DNA of 64,000 bases from Acetobacterium tundrae (GCF_008086615.1 NZ_RXYB01000007.1:91938-155937); one strand, 5' to 3'; numbered from the stretch's first letter, positions 8,122 through 17,244 are shown. Notes: generated from the letters alone by a model not told the origin. Translations and numbers: made by a program.

Positions 8122-9396
8122 TTATTTTGACAGCATCTCGACAAATGCACCGATTCTGGTACTCAATTGCTGTGCATCACTGTCTGTATAATCTGTTTCA
8201 ATGCCTAAAATCGGAATACCGGCTTCTTTCAGAGCACGTTCAACTTTGTATCCTTCGGTATCATAAAGCTCACAGAACTTCAGATTGACATCAATAACGC
8301 CATCTGCTTTGTATTCTTTTGCAAGACGAATAATATCATCAATTCGCTTATCGTTTGGAGTAAAGCATGCACAATTGATATTCATATAACGTTCCGCCAA
8401 AGCTTCCGCTTGACCATCAATTGTTGTTGCCGTCTCATCAACCGGGTGTTCAAAATAGCGAATTCCGGTACACATTTCTTCCCCAACAACTGCCGCCCCG
8501 GACGTTTCAATAATATGATGAAGTTTCCAGTTTGGAATTGCCAATGGGGTACCAGTCAACAGAATTCTCTTCGTCCCTTTAGGGAATACACTGACACCTT
8601 CTTTTACTCGTTGGTCTAATTCATCACATAACTTATTAACCTTCTCTGTGAAACGGGTGGGATCATCATAAAAGGCAATCTGGGAAATCACTAGGACATC
8701 TTTTCCACTGATTGGAATATTCTCATTTTTTCGCAAATCATATAATCTTGCCAATGCTGTCCGTTTGGCATTAATTAATCGAATGCTGTCTGCCAGAGAT
8801 TCTTCCGTTACTTTATTGCCGGTAAAATCTTCGACAACTTTTATGAAATCCCTAATCTCTTCAGCCCATGCTAAAATATCTTTCCGGCGTTTCATTTGCG
8901 GTAGATTCATGACATGCATCGGTACATCTTCACCTAAAATCTCATAGGCTTTTTTCTTGCCATCACAGGTGGTTTCACCGACAAACATATCTGCGATTCG
9001 GAAGAATGGACATGTTCGATCTAATCTTGCCCCAACGGAAGCTTTAATTAATGGACAGGTGTTGACTGGCAATACTTTTTCGCCCCCCGGCACCCAAAAC
9101 TGCGAGCCCCCGCAAAGACCTGTTGCAATCGCTCCGGCTGCAAAGACAACTTCATCCGGCACATAAAGACAGAATGTACCAAATACTTTCCCACCTTTTT
9201 TCTGATGTTCGATGAGTTCCGCCGGACGGACCCCATGAATCTCAGCTACGACAAAATTAAAATAGTCCATCGCCTCTGGACGATTTTCCTGTGTTAAATA
9301 CACATCACCAAATGCCTGAGGAAGGATCTCGCACAATTGATTGTGCATTTCAACATCCATTCCCAGATCTTCCCACATTTTTAAATAGTCTGCCAT
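8122..9396 (-). CDS. Double-cubane-cluster reductase, 2-hydroxyacyl-CoA dehydratase family (YjiM/DCCP-like)
   Basis: 424 residues of the HgdB/BcrC superfamily in its single-subunit form. The cysteines expected to hold the [8Fe-9S] double cubane appear in order: VNTCPLIK, RTCPFFRIADMFVGETTCDG, then NCACF and KFCELY in the second half. The run VGETTCDGKKKAYEILG followed by HVMNLPQM is typical of the double-cubane protein group rather than a true dehydratase. These enzymes take low-potential electrons from the activase (encoded downstream) to reduce small substrates; the natural one is unknown. AAGGAG lies 9 nt before the ATG at 9396. First gene of a three-gene operon. Confidence 0.9.
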   Translation of the reverse strand: MADYLKMWEDLGMDVEMHNQLCEILPQAFGDVYLTQENRPEAMDYFNFVVAEIHGVRPAELIEHQKKGGKVFGTFCLYVPDEVVFAAGAIATGLCGGSQFWVPGGEKVLPVNTCPLIKASVGARLDRTCPFFRIADMFVGETTCDGKKKAYEILGEDVPMHVMNLPQMKRRKDILAWAEEIRDFIKVVEDFTGNKVTEESLADSIRLINAKRTALARLYDLRKNENIPISGKDVLVISQIAFYDDPTRFTEKVNKLCDELDQRVKEGVSVFPKGTKRILLTGTPLAIPNWKLHHIIETSGAAVVGEEMCTGIRYFEHPVDETATTIDGQAEALAERYMNINCACFTPNDKRIDDIIRLAKEYKADGVIDVNLKFCELYDTEGYKVERALKEAGIPILGIETDYTDSDAQQLSTRIGAFVEMLSK

Positions 9397-9414
9397 TACA
9401 AATTTCTCCTTCAA

Positions 9415-9761
9415 TTTTTTTTATTTTATAAAACTGGATTTGTTTTAACTAAATATTATTACTACTGTCATACCATTTTTTTTCTCTGTTAAATAAATAT
9501 AGTTAATGTGATTCTACCTTTTTTATTAGTTTTTTGCAACTATATTTGTATTTAAGCAATAAGTTTCAGCGATTTTGATGCCTTATACTCCGTAAAAAAA
9601 GCAACACACTTATTTCCCGCATTTTGCTTTTTTGTTAACGGGCAAACCATATTAATAATCGGTAGTTTCCAGTGAATAATAACTCTTACAAGAAACACAG
9701 GAAATATGGTATTATAACAATAATAGCACTTATGACAATTTACAATGATTCGAGGAAATAA
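9415..9761. other. Intergenic region without a recognised gene
   Basis: 347 bp of AT-rich sequence between divergent genes. It must contain promoters for the reductase operon (minus) and the methyltransferase-like gene (plus). I see no consensus pair strong enough to place and no conserved small ORF with a ribosome site. Confidence 0.6.
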
Positions 9762-10781
9762 ATGATTCAATTTGATAAAAACAGAGAACTGGAAATGGCA
9801 ATAAATAACCTTATTTGCTCCATGGTTGATATGGATGACTACGTCACCGCTATTCTAAACTATACCGAAAAGGTTCTGACTCCCCAAAAGGAAAAGGAAC
9901 TGATCGAAATATTAAAAAAATATCATGTTCCTCATGACAGTTTGAAATTCAATTTGAAACGCCTGACTGAAAATCCCTATTTCAGAGACATCAAACTGGA
10001 CAAAGTGGCTACTGAGACCGTGAAGTATCAAACTATCACCATCAAGAAAAGAACTTTAATGAGCATGAATTTCCATCAGCCTTTGGGAAAATATCTGTTT
10101 CACCAGCATCCCATCGGATACTTTGAAAAAGACATTGATATGCCCGTCCTGACGGAAGACGGGTCCGTATGGATGTCTCCTGCCATCAGTGAACTAGAAA
10201 GCATGCAAGCCGGAATTGAAAAAGGGGTTGGAAAATGTCTCACCATGGGGCTTGGAATCGGATTCCTCCCCTATCTCTGGCTCCAGAAAGATAACGTTGA
10301 AAGTGTAACGATCGTTGAAATCAACCAGGACATCATCGATTTATTCGAAAAATACATCCGACCACAATTTAAAACCGATAAAAAGCTTGAGATCATCCAT
10401 GGTGATGCTTTCGACTATTATAATGAGAAGTTTCTGAATCAGTTCGACTATGTCTATCTGGATTTCTGGGAATCCAGCGGTGACGGTTTGGGATTTTACA
10501 CAAGGCTGATGCAAATAAAACGCGACTTTCCTCATGTCGATTTCTGGATCGAGGACTCAATGCTTTACGATGTGAAATACATTGTCGCCCCCTATCTTTA
10601 CGCCGTCTATGCCGGTGATAGTATCACTGAATTCATTGCCTCAATGGATGGCGATTTGAGGGAACTTGCCAAGAAGGTAAACCGGTACTTCAAGGCACGA
10701 AACGATGTGATCAGAACGGAAGATGAATTGCTGGGTATCATCCATGATAAGGATGTTTTGAGGGCGATCCTTGCCCAATAA
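9762..10781 (+). CDS. SAM-dependent methyltransferase-fold protein (spermidine synthase-like)
   Basis: The central part has a class I methyltransferase core: KCLTMGLGIGFLPYLWL is the glycine-rich SAM loop, VTIVEINQDIIDLF carries the acidic residue for the ribose, IIHGDAFDYY the adenine contact and FDYVYLDFW the end of strand 4. This arrangement resembles spermidine synthase-like proteins. The first 110 residues are helical and not recognised; they may bind the substrate. The substrate is unknown. GAGG lies 5 nt upstream of the start. It is convergent with the FtsX-type permease. Confidence 0.6.
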   Translation: MIQFDKNRELEMAINNLICSMVDMDDYVTAILNYTEKVLTPQKEKELIEILKKYHVPHDSLKFNLKRLTENPYFRDIKLDKVATETVKYQTITIKKRTLMSMNFHQPLGKYLFHQHPIGYFEKDIDMPVLTEDGSVWMSPAISELESMQAGIEKGVGKCLTMGLGIGFLPYLWLQKDNVESVTIVEINQDIIDLFEKYIRPQFKTDKKLEIIHGDAFDYYNEKFLNQFDYVYLDFWESSGDGLGFYTRLMQIKRDFPHVDFWIEDSMLYDVKYIVAPYLYAVYAGDSITEFIASMDGDLRELAKKVNRYFKARNDVIRTEDELLGIIHDKDVLRAILAQ

Positions 10782-10812
10782 AATGCATTGATTTCGTTTT
10801 ATGACAGCACTT

Positions 10813-13542
10813 TCATTCTCTATTTTTAAGCACTTCCGCCGGTTTCATTTTCTGCAGTCTTCCCGTTAAAATCCAATTTATTCCCAGATAGCAAAGCATC
10901 ACACCGGCATAGATCGCGATATACACTTGCCATGAAAAAGAAAAATCCATGCCGCATGCTACATTTGCGATTAAATAGGGATACATTAAATCCATTGCTT
11001 TTTTGGCAAGTGGGATGCAGAATGCCGCTGCTACCGCGACCATAATAAAATTGCCATCCAGATATAGTTTCTGTATTTCTTTTTGCCTGAATCCAAATAT
11101 CTTCATCAGTGATATATTAAACGCTGAGCGATCCACCATGACCTTCATCATCAAATACATCACGACCACGAAGATAATCACTGAAACACTGATAAGACTT
11201 ACAACCATTGGCCTCATCTGATTAATGAATACTTCTGAATTCCTGACGATATCATTTTTAGTTGTGGTTGCATATAGTTTTCCTGAATCAATATTTAAAT
11301 CTTTGTCAGAAAAAACGACATTGTAATAACCCTCTTTTTGATTAAACAGTTCTCGCATATCATCTATATCCATAAAGACATATAATCCAACGGAATATGG
11401 TACGATGCGGTCAATTGTAAAAGCATAATCAATATTTTTTACGTCATCAGTGAGAACCAGCTTTTCTCCCACTGAAAGATGGTATTTTGTTGCCACCGAT
11501 TGTGATATGGTAACATTATTCTTTCCTTTCGCCACATTAAAATCAAAGTATTTATTATCTTGATCCATTCCCAGAAGGGTAACGTTAAGATCATATCCGT
11601 ACGCTTCCTTTTTTAAACTTTCGGCATAGCCGGCTTCTCCCCCTTCCGGCACTTCTTTTGTGGGATACTTGTAAGAATACATATATTCATAGGTCGTATC
11701 CGCCTTACTATTGCTGCTCATATTGTTGCAGAGCACATAGCAATCAACTCCCATCATCAAAATCAATAAAGCAATAAACATTCCAAAGACTACGGTAAAA
11801 CTGGTTCTGATTTCACGAAGAAACTGCCTGATTTGGAAACGTCGTATAAATTTTATATTTCCCAAATTCACATTACTGATCTTATTCTGTTTCTGCTCAT
11901 TACGAATCATTTTAAGTGCTGGTTGCGATAATTTTTTATTAATTACCAAGTAGTTCACAATGATTGCAACAAGTGATGGCATCACAATGCCGTATAGCAG
12001 CAAATAGACAGGGTATACTGTGTTAAGAACCGGCAGTGAATAATAACTTGCCGTGTCAACGGATTGAACACCAACGCCCATCGGGCTAAATCCAATGATC
12101 ATTCCAATCATTCCGGCAAAAAAGGTAATCATGACAGGCAGTGTCAGATAATGTTTCATCAGCTGTTTACTGGTCGCTCCAAGTGCATATAAAGTTCCAA
12201 TAATTGTGCTGTCCTTTTCTATTCCATGGATAACGAAAACGGATATTACATATGTAAATAAAACCATTATAATCACTCCGGCTACCATTCCGGCATATTT
12301 ATTAATCATCACATCATTGACGGATGCTCCAATTCTGGGATTATTCCCTTTTTCCACAAACTGCGTCAAATTATCAATGTCTACCGTAAAATATTCATTC
12401 ATTAATTTTTCTGTTTTGTTCTTTAATTCACTTACTCCATCTGCCAGCTCTTTTGAACTGTTTGCTGCATCTTCTTCCGCATTCGTGTATGTTTCTGTTC
12501 CTTCTTTAAAATCTTTCAGACTGTTCAGTTCTTTTAATGCTGCTTTCGTTTGAAGAGCGGTACTGGAATTACTACTCCCATCGATTATGTTATTCAGAAT
12601 CGCTTGATAATTATCTTCGGTCAATTCTGTTCCCAATCCATAAGCCGAAAGCGTCTTTGAAGTTTCCTGCAAAGACTGTTTAAAAATCGCTGAAGCACCG
12701 TTTTTTAGCTCTTCATTGTTGCTTTCCAGTTCAATCAATCCCCTGCTGAGTTTATTCGTTCCATCTGACAGTTCGCTTATTGCCTGCTGAGTTTCTGTTT
12801 TTGATTTTTCCAGTTCATCCAACATTTCCAAAAAATACGTATCCGTCACTTTGCTTCTGTCAATTTTTAGCTTAGCCAAAAGGTCTTTAAGTTCATCCGC
12901 AGTCATTATCCCATTTAGACGATAACTATACACACATTCTTCTGATTTTGATGCGTTTCCATTTTCTTTCAATTGATCATATTGTGCCGCACTGACAAAT
13001 CCAGTTCCAAAGCCGGCACTCTCCACCGATGAGTCGGTCATCTTTTTTAAGGCCGCATCATAATCCGGTGACGAACCTATTCCCGTCACCCTGAATAGCT
13101 TTCCGCCTATTTCAATTTCACTTCCTACCGAAAAATCATTTTTTTGAGCGTAGTGCTTTTCCAGAACAATTTCGTCCTTATCAACAGCCAGACTTCCTTC
13201 ATCCAGTTCAATGCGATTTATTTGATCTCTGTTTTTATAGATTCGGACTGTTGATCCATTCGCCAACGCATAATCCAGATAGAATTCTTTTTCTAAAGAA
13301 ATCCCTTTGTTCTGCAATTGTTCAATCGTATTTTCCTCCAAAGGAATAAAAACAGTAAATTGTCCGTCTTCGACCTGATTTCTGTCTGCCGCTTCATTAA
13401 CGTTTACAACCACGGTGTCCGCCGCCCCGACCAGGCTTATGATTAAATACATTCCGACAGTAATAAGTAAAAACAAAGCAAAATAGCGAAAGAAATTTAC
13501 CTTTAGATCTCGAAAAATTCGTTTATTTAACACCCTCTGCAT
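10813..13542 (-). CDS. FtsX-like ABC transporter permease, 909 residues
   Basis: Large two-module permease. An N-terminal helix (YFALFLLITVGMYLIISL), a long extracytoplasmic region with a coiled-coil stretch (residues about 235-370), a first FtsX block of about four helices (about 405-520), a second extracellular domain (about 600-740) and a last FtsX block (about 755-895, ending KMKPAEVLKNRE, the classic terminal motif). It follows its ATPase with no gap. Such pairs export peptides or lipophilic drugs or act in lipid/peptide sensing. A TetR gene upstream and palindromic operators suggest that expression is induced by a ligand. Confidence 0.88.
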   Translation of the reverse strand: MQRVLNKRIFRDLKVNFFRYFALFLLITVGMYLIISLVGAADTVVVNVNEAADRNQVEDGQFTVFIPLEENTIEQLQNKGISLEKEFYLDYALANGSTVRIYKNRDQINRIELDEGSLAVDKDEIVLEKHYAQKNDFSVGSEIEIGGKLFRVTGIGSSPDYDAALKKMTDSSVESAGFGTGFVSAAQYDQLKENGNASKSEECVYSYRLNGIMTADELKDLLAKLKIDRSKVTDTYFLEMLDELEKSKTETQQAISELSDGTNKLSRGLIELESNNEELKNGASAIFKQSLQETSKTLSAYGLGTELTEDNYQAILNNIIDGSSNSSTALQTKAALKELNSLKDFKEGTETYTNAEEDAANSSKELADGVSELKNKTEKLMNEYFTVDIDNLTQFVEKGNNPRIGASVNDVMINKYAGMVAGVIIMVLFTYVISVFVIHGIEKDSTIIGTLYALGATSKQLMKHYLTLPVMITFFAGMIGMIIGFSPMGVGVQSVDTASYYSLPVLNTVYPVYLLLYGIVMPSLVAIIVNYLVINKKLSQPALKMIRNEQKQNKISNVNLGNIKFIRRFQIRQFLREIRTSFTVVFGMFIALLILMMGVDCYVLCNNMSSNSKADTTYEYMYSYKYPTKEVPEGGEAGYAESLKKEAYGYDLNVTLLGMDQDNKYFDFNVAKGKNNVTISQSVATKYHLSVGEKLVLTDDVKNIDYAFTIDRIVPYSVGLYVFMDIDDMRELFNQKEGYYNVVFSDKDLNIDSGKLYATTTKNDIVRNSEVFINQMRPMVVSLISVSVIIFVVVMYLMMKVMVDRSAFNISLMKIFGFRQKEIQKLYLDGNFIMVAVAAAFCIPLAKKAMDLMYPYLIANVACGMDFSFSWQVYIAIYAGVMLCYLGINWILTGRLQKMKPAEVLKNRE

Positions 13543-14244
13543 TTATAAGTCCTCCAGATCTGCGGCCGAAACTAAAACTTCGTTGGCATAATCTCTGGTT
13601 ATTTGCCCGTCTTTAATTTTTATGACGCGATGCACCATCTCCTTTATCGCTGCATTATGAGTAACAATCAGCATGGTGGTTCGATATTTTTTGTTAATCT
13701 CTTCAAGTAAAATTAAAATATCTTTTGATGTCTTAGAATCAAGTGCTCCCGTTGGTTCGTCACACAGAAGTAATTTCGGATTTTTAATCAGCGCTCTTGC
13801 AATCGCACATCGCTGTTGCTGTCCTCCTGAAAGTTGTGATGGGAATTTATGCTGATGTTCTGTCAGTCCTAACGTCTCAAGAAGATCGTCCATATCAAGG
13901 GGATCTGCTGTCAGATATTCACATACCTGAATATTTTCCTTAACAGTAAGGTTGGGCACCAAATTATAAAACTGAAAGATAAATCCAAGATTATTTCTTC
14001 GGTACTCTGAAAGTTCTTTCTGTTTTAGACCGAATATTTCTTTTCCAGCTACTTCTATCGAACCCGAATCTAATTCATCAAGTCCGCCGATGGCATTTAA
14101 AAAAGTCGATTTTCCCGAACCGCTTGGTCCATATATCACACACATCTGTCCCTTTTCCAGACCCGTTGTAATACCTTTCAATACCTCCATGTAGCTCCCG
14201 TTTTCGCCATAACTTTTTTTCATATCCTTAACTTCTAAATACAT
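13543..14244 (-). CDS. ABC transporter ATPase, MacB/LolD type
   Basis: 233 residues with Walker A GPSGSGKS, Q-loop FQFYNLVPNLT, signature LSGGQQQR, Walker B LLLCDEPTGALDS and H-loop VTHN. It powers the adjacent FtsX-type permease; its stop codon touches the permease start codon. All catalytic elements are intact, which makes it a useful contrast to the ATPase at 35375. A 26-bp palindrome lies in its promoter region. Confidence 0.93.
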   Translation of the reverse strand: MYLEVKDMKKSYGENGSYMEVLKGITTGLEKGQMCVIYGPSGSGKSTFLNAIGGLDELDSGSIEVAGKEIFGLKQKELSEYRRNNLGFIFQFYNLVPNLTVKENIQVCEYLTADPLDMDDLLETLGLTEHQHKFPSQLSGGQQQRCAIARALIKNPKLLLCDEPTGALDSKTSKDILILLEEINKKYRTTMLIVTHNAAIKEMVHRVIKIKDGQITRDYANEVLVSAADLEDL

Positions 14245-14295
14245 CTTTTCCTCTCATTCTTCAGCAACTTCACTTTTGTTATTGCTGAATTTTTA

Positions 14296-14324
14296 CCGTT
14301 GACATAACATCGTTATGTCAACGG
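14296..14324. promoter_or_regulatory. Palindromic operator in front of the ABC exporter
   Basis: CCGTTGACATAAC and GTTATGTCAACGG are perfect 13-bp arms around ATC. On the minus strand the palindrome contains TTGACA, so a bound repressor would cover a -35 box of the exporter operon. The core ATAAC-N3-GTTAT recurs at 15038-15050 before the TetR gene, which points to the TetR protein as the binder. Confidence 0.75.
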
Positions 14325-14333
14325 CATTTTTTT

Positions 14334-14371
14334 AGCTATATGACCGCTATTCTGTTTCATGTCATATAGCT
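14334..14371. repeat. 11-bp inverted repeat after the TetR gene
   Basis: AGCTATATGAC and GTCATATAGCT are perfect arms with a 16-nt centre, between the TetR stop codon and the exporter operator. On the minus strand it is followed by A residues rather than T, so it is not an ordinary terminator. It could be a second regulatory site. Confidence 0.5.
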
Positions 14372-14391
14372 TGTAAATTTTTCACGCCTGA

Positions 14392-15003
14392 TCATTTATA
14401 TATTCCAAACCATCCATTAATTAAAAACTTAACAATTGTATTGATGTGTTTTAATGCTTCTTCCTTTGAAATATCATGGGTAATCAGCTGGACAAAGGAA
14501 AGAATTTGAAGATGCGAAATCCAATGAATTGTATAATCATCAATTTTCTCAGTCTGACAACGCTCCGACATTTCATCAGCCAATACCCGGTAATGTGCTT
14601 CTGATATCTCTACAAATCGATCCGTACAATTTTCGTATCGCGAGCCCGCCGACTTTGTCAACAGCAGTGTAAATTCATCATGATGTTCAAACATATAGTT
14701 TAATGCCATTACCGCAGCTTCTGTGTCTTCTTTAGAATCATGATTCTTTGTTGCCGCTGTTTTTAATTCTTTAATTTCAACTTCATAATGGGTTTTCATG
14801 AACTCATATATTTTTTTTAAAGGCTCATCAACTAAAGAACCAAATAAGTCTTCCTTATCCTTAAAGAAAAAATAAAGCGCGCCTGTTGTTACATTGGCCT
14901 TCCTGCATATATTTCTAAGTGACGCTGCCGCATAGCCCTTTTCCATGAATTCTTCTTTTGCTGTTTGTTGAAGTTTTTCTCTGGTCTGTGTTTCCTGCTT
15001 CAT
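14392..15003 (-). CDS. TetR/AcrR family transcriptional regulator
   Basis: The N-terminal TetR helix-turn-helix is clear: REKLQQTAKEEFMEKGY, then AASLRNICRKANVTTGALYF and FFKDKEDLF. The C-terminal ligand-binding domain is long and acidic and not specific. It is expected to repress the ABC exporter downstream on the same strand and its own gene: two palindromes with the core ATAAC-N3-GTTAT lie before each unit. AAAGGCGG lies about 8 nt before the ATG. Confidence 0.9.
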   Translation of the reverse strand: MKQETQTREKLQQTAKEEFMEKGYAAASLRNICRKANVTTGALYFFFKDKEDLFGSLVDEPLKKIYEFMKTHYEVEIKELKTAATKNHDSKEDTEAAVMALNYMFEHHDEFTLLLTKSAGSRYENCTDRFVEISEAHYRVLADEMSERCQTEKIDDYTIHWISHLQILSFVQLITHDISKEEALKHINTIVKFLINGWFGIYK

Positions 15004-15033
15004 TCAGAACCGCCTTTCATAAAATGCGCCTGC

Positions 15034-15057
15034 GTTAGATAACACCGTTATGCTATC
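15034..15057. promoter_or_regulatory. Second TetR-type operator, upstream of the regulator gene
   Basis: GTTAGATAAC-ACC-GTTATGCTATC is an imperfect palindrome whose centre matches the 14296 operator (ATAAC, 3-nt spacer, GTTAT). Its position 31 nt before the TetR start fits autorepression. Confidence 0.6.
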
Positions 15058-15149
15058 ATCCTGTCCCTCTTTTGTCAACGAAATTAATTTTTCTTTGTCC
15101 CATTTATGATAATATCCTATCGGCTATTCTTCTACCTTCATTTTCGCAA

Positions 15150-15200
15150 AAATATAAAAAACGAAAGCCATACCAGTATTTGGCATGCTTCCGTTTTTTA
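15150..15200 (-). terminator. Rho-independent terminator
   Basis: On the minus strand CGGAAGCATGCC pairs imperfectly with GGTATGGCTTTCG and is followed by TTTTTTAT. It ends the small gene at 15265. A diverged copy of the same hairpin is present at 50091. Confidence 0.7.
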
Positions 15201-15264
15201 CTTTAAGATAGTTTGACTTCAATCTATCATTTTTGAATTAATTACAAGAGTAAATGCACTTATA

Positions 15265-15501
15265 TCATTTTGGATATTTTAGCTCAATCCATAACTTAGC
15301 GTATGTATCATTTAATGTCCCAATATATTTATTATGCTCGCAATTCTCAATGACTCCATTTCTGGAGCAAAATTGAATGACGCCAAACGCCATATTTCTT
15401 ACTTGAGTTAAATTTTCAATATCAGCAGAGACACTCATCTGTAGATACAAATCAACTAAATAATTTTCAAGAATGGCTTTATTAATTTCCATCATCCTCA
15501 T
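15265..15501 (-). CDS. Conserved small protein of unknown function (intact copy of a duplicated pair)
   Basis: 78 residues, probably soluble, with SADIENLTQVRNMAFGVIQF and a Cys pair region (FCSRNGVIENC). No domain is recognised. The start is uncertain: ATGs at 15501, 15495 and 15492 are all possible, with GAGG between them. The whole unit, including upstream sequence and terminator, recurs at 50091-50530, where the coding frame is broken. The third codon positions differ between copies more than the first two, which suggests that the gene was once under selection in both. Confidence 0.6.
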   Translation of the reverse strand: MRMMEINKAILENYLVDLYLQMSVSADIENLTQVRNMAFGVIQFCSRNGVIENCEHNKYIGTLNDTYAKLWIELKYPK

Positions 15502-15604
15502 TCAAACAAGCAGTAGGTCGCTATCCTTATTTTATTTATATTAAAGCACTAATTGCAACCTGATGCAACTTATATTTAAATGAATAATTTCCCGGCAATA
15601 AATA

Positions 15605-15790
15605 TTATGTAATCGACACTGCTATGATGGCAAGATCCCTCCCAGACTATGGCCGATTAGATAGAGTCTTTTATCTTTCGGACGTTTCTATACAATCTCC
15701 ACCAACTCTTCGCACATTGACTGATAAATCCGGCAAGTAAAATGACATCCTGTTTGTTATAGGATTCAGTTGGCTTCATTCCGGTTCATC
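15605..15790 (-). pseudogene. Remnant of an alpha/beta hydrolase
   Basis: The minus strand reads MCEELVEIV, a TAG stop, then KRPKDKRLYLIGHSLGG, which is the nucleophile elbow G-x-S-x-G of alpha/beta hydrolases. A frame change then gives DLAIIAVS before another stop. Only about 50 codons are recognisable. It lies directly downstream of rsgA on the same strand. No other gene is seen in 15502-15813. Confidence 0.7.
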
Positions 15791-15813
15791 TTTTTTCTCC
15801 TTAGTTTTCAGGA

Positions 15814-16908
15814 TTATTTATTGTGTTTTTTATTTCTCGCATGGTGCAAAGCCTGTTTCATTTCCGCTTTACTGCCAAACATCTTTTTTATTTTCGCAGC
15901 TTCCAGTTGTCGGGAATTAAGCCCTTCGTAATCCATTTCTTTTTGAAGTTTGCCATAGTTTTCAAACCGCTTTTGAGGCAAGATTCCAGCTTCAATGGCA
16001 GCTCGCACCGCACAACCCGGTTCGCTGGTGTGAGTACAGTCGCGAAAACGGCAATTTTCTGCCAGTTCTTCAATATCCTCAAAAGACTTAGACAGATTAG
16101 CGTGATCCAGATGGAGTTCCCGCATACCAGGGGTATCGATAACAACGCCGCCATTGGGTAACAGCAAAAGCTGTCGATGGGTGGTGGTATGTCGTCCGCG
16201 ATCATCATTGCGAAGGTCTTTGGTCTGAAGTCGGTCTTCGCCTAGAAGATGGTTGATGATGGTGGATTTTCCCACCCCAGATGAGCCCAGAAAAACGATT
16301 GTTTTTCCTGGCGACAAATACGCTGCAATTTCGTCATAACCCCGCTTGTCTTGACTGGAACAAACGACGACATCAGTTCCCACCCGAACGGCGGAAATTT
16401 GATCCAGTCGTTCGACCAGATTATCACATAAATCTGCCTTGGTCAGTACAATTACCGGCATGGCCATGCTGTCCCAGGCAACGGAAAGATAACGCTCCAG
16501 TCGACGCAAATTAAAATCGGCATTTAAAGACATGCAAATAAACATCAGATCAAAATTTGATGCTACAATTTGAATCCCGTTGCCAGTTCCGGCCGCCTTT
16601 CGTTCAAACAAGCTTTTGCGGTTTAAAACATGGTGAATCACCGCATTGCCGGAGCTTTCCTCGATCCGGTCTATCATCACCCAGTCACCAACAACTGGAA
16701 AGGCGACATTGTCATTCGCGACAAACGCAAATTTCCCGGAAACCTCTGCCAGTAACTCGCCATTTTCGCCGATCACCTTATACAGTTCCCGATGCTGTTC
16801 GCTCACCCGGGCAATAAATAGATTGCTGTAGCCGTTCGCTTCCTCTTTAAATTGATCGGTCAATCCATAATTTTCCAAATCTATTTTATCCAAAACATGA
16901 TTATTCAT
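15814..16908 (-). CDS. rsgA: Ribosome small-subunit-dependent GTPase A
   Basis: 364 residues with an N-terminal OB fold (about 25-115), a circularly permuted GTPase with G4 first (VLTKADL), then G1 GSSGVGKST, the switch region RGRHTTTHRQLL and G3 DTPGMREL, and a C-terminal zinc finger (ENCRFRDCTHTSEPGCAV, Cys-Cys-His-Cys). RsgA (YloQ/YjeQ) checks late 30S maturation. Its ribosome site TTGGAGG is complementary to a CCTCCAA segment 17 nt upstream, and a 19-codon leader ORF precedes that. Confidence 0.95.
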   Translation of the reverse strand: MNNHVLDKIDLENYGLTDQFKEEANGYSNLFIARVSEQHRELYKVIGENGELLAEVSGKFAFVANDNVAFPVVGDWVMIDRIEESSGNAVIHHVLNRKSLFERKAAGTGNGIQIVASNFDLMFICMSLNADFNLRRLERYLSVAWDSMAMPVIVLTKADLCDNLVERLDQISAVRVGTDVVVCSSQDKRGYDEIAAYLSPGKTIVFLGSSGVGKSTIINHLLGEDRLQTKDLRNDDRGRHTTTHRQLLLLPNGGVVIDTPGMRELHLDHANLSKSFEDIEELAENCRFRDCTHTSEPGCAVRAAIEAGILPQKRFENYGKLQKEMDYEGLNSRQLEAAKIKKMFGSKAEMKQALHHARNKKHNK

Positions 16909-16914
16909 TTTTTT

Positions 16915-16945
16915 CCTCCAAATTTTGTATTGATCCTATTGGAGG
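16915..16945 (-). promoter_or_regulatory. Hairpin that can sequester the rsgA ribosome-binding site
   Basis: On the minus strand CCTCCAA (16945-16939) is a perfect complement of the SD TTGGAGG (16921-16915), with a 17-nt loop; the rsgA ATG follows 6 nt after the SD. The anti-SD arm begins 9 nt past the stop codon of the leader ORF, close enough for a terminating ribosome to affect folding. Confidence 0.55.
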
Positions 16946-16954
16946 GTCAAAGGA

Positions 16955-17014
16955 TTATTGTATTTCTTTGCCCTCCGGCATCACTACACTATCCATTTTA
17001 TTATTATTTTTCAT
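16955..17014 (-). CDS. 19-residue leader peptide upstream of rsgA
   Basis: ATG at 17014 with GAAGGAG 7 nt upstream, encoding MKNNNKMDSVVMPEGKEIQ and a TAA stop. It is too short for a domain. The strong ribosome site and the position just before the SD-sequestering hairpin of rsgA suggest a translated regulatory leader. The remaining gap 17015-17244 has no recognised gene. Confidence 0.5.
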   Translation of the reverse strand: MKNNNKMDSVVMPEGKEIQ

Positions 17015-17244
17015 AAATTCTCCTTCTTTTTTAAGTTATCAATCATTTAGGCGTGTCGATAAAAACATATCCTCATACCGACAACACCCTATTTATCATT
17101 GTAAATGATTCTTTTTAAATAAGTCAAGAAAAGAAATGCATTATGCGCAAGAATTCTTGTGCTAACAGTTTTTTTTGCTGGAAACTGCCGATAATATGGT
17201 TGATCTTGGACAAAATCATTATCACCAAGCGTCAGGACTGGAAA

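Noticed and set aside
9552..9770. A 72-codon minus-strand frame upstream of the methyltransferase-like gene
   Set aside because: No ribosome site, low-complexity composition and overlap with the promoter region of the plus-strand gene.
14334..14371. Inverted repeat as the terminator of the TetR gene
   Set aside because: On the transcribed strand it is followed by A residues, not by T.
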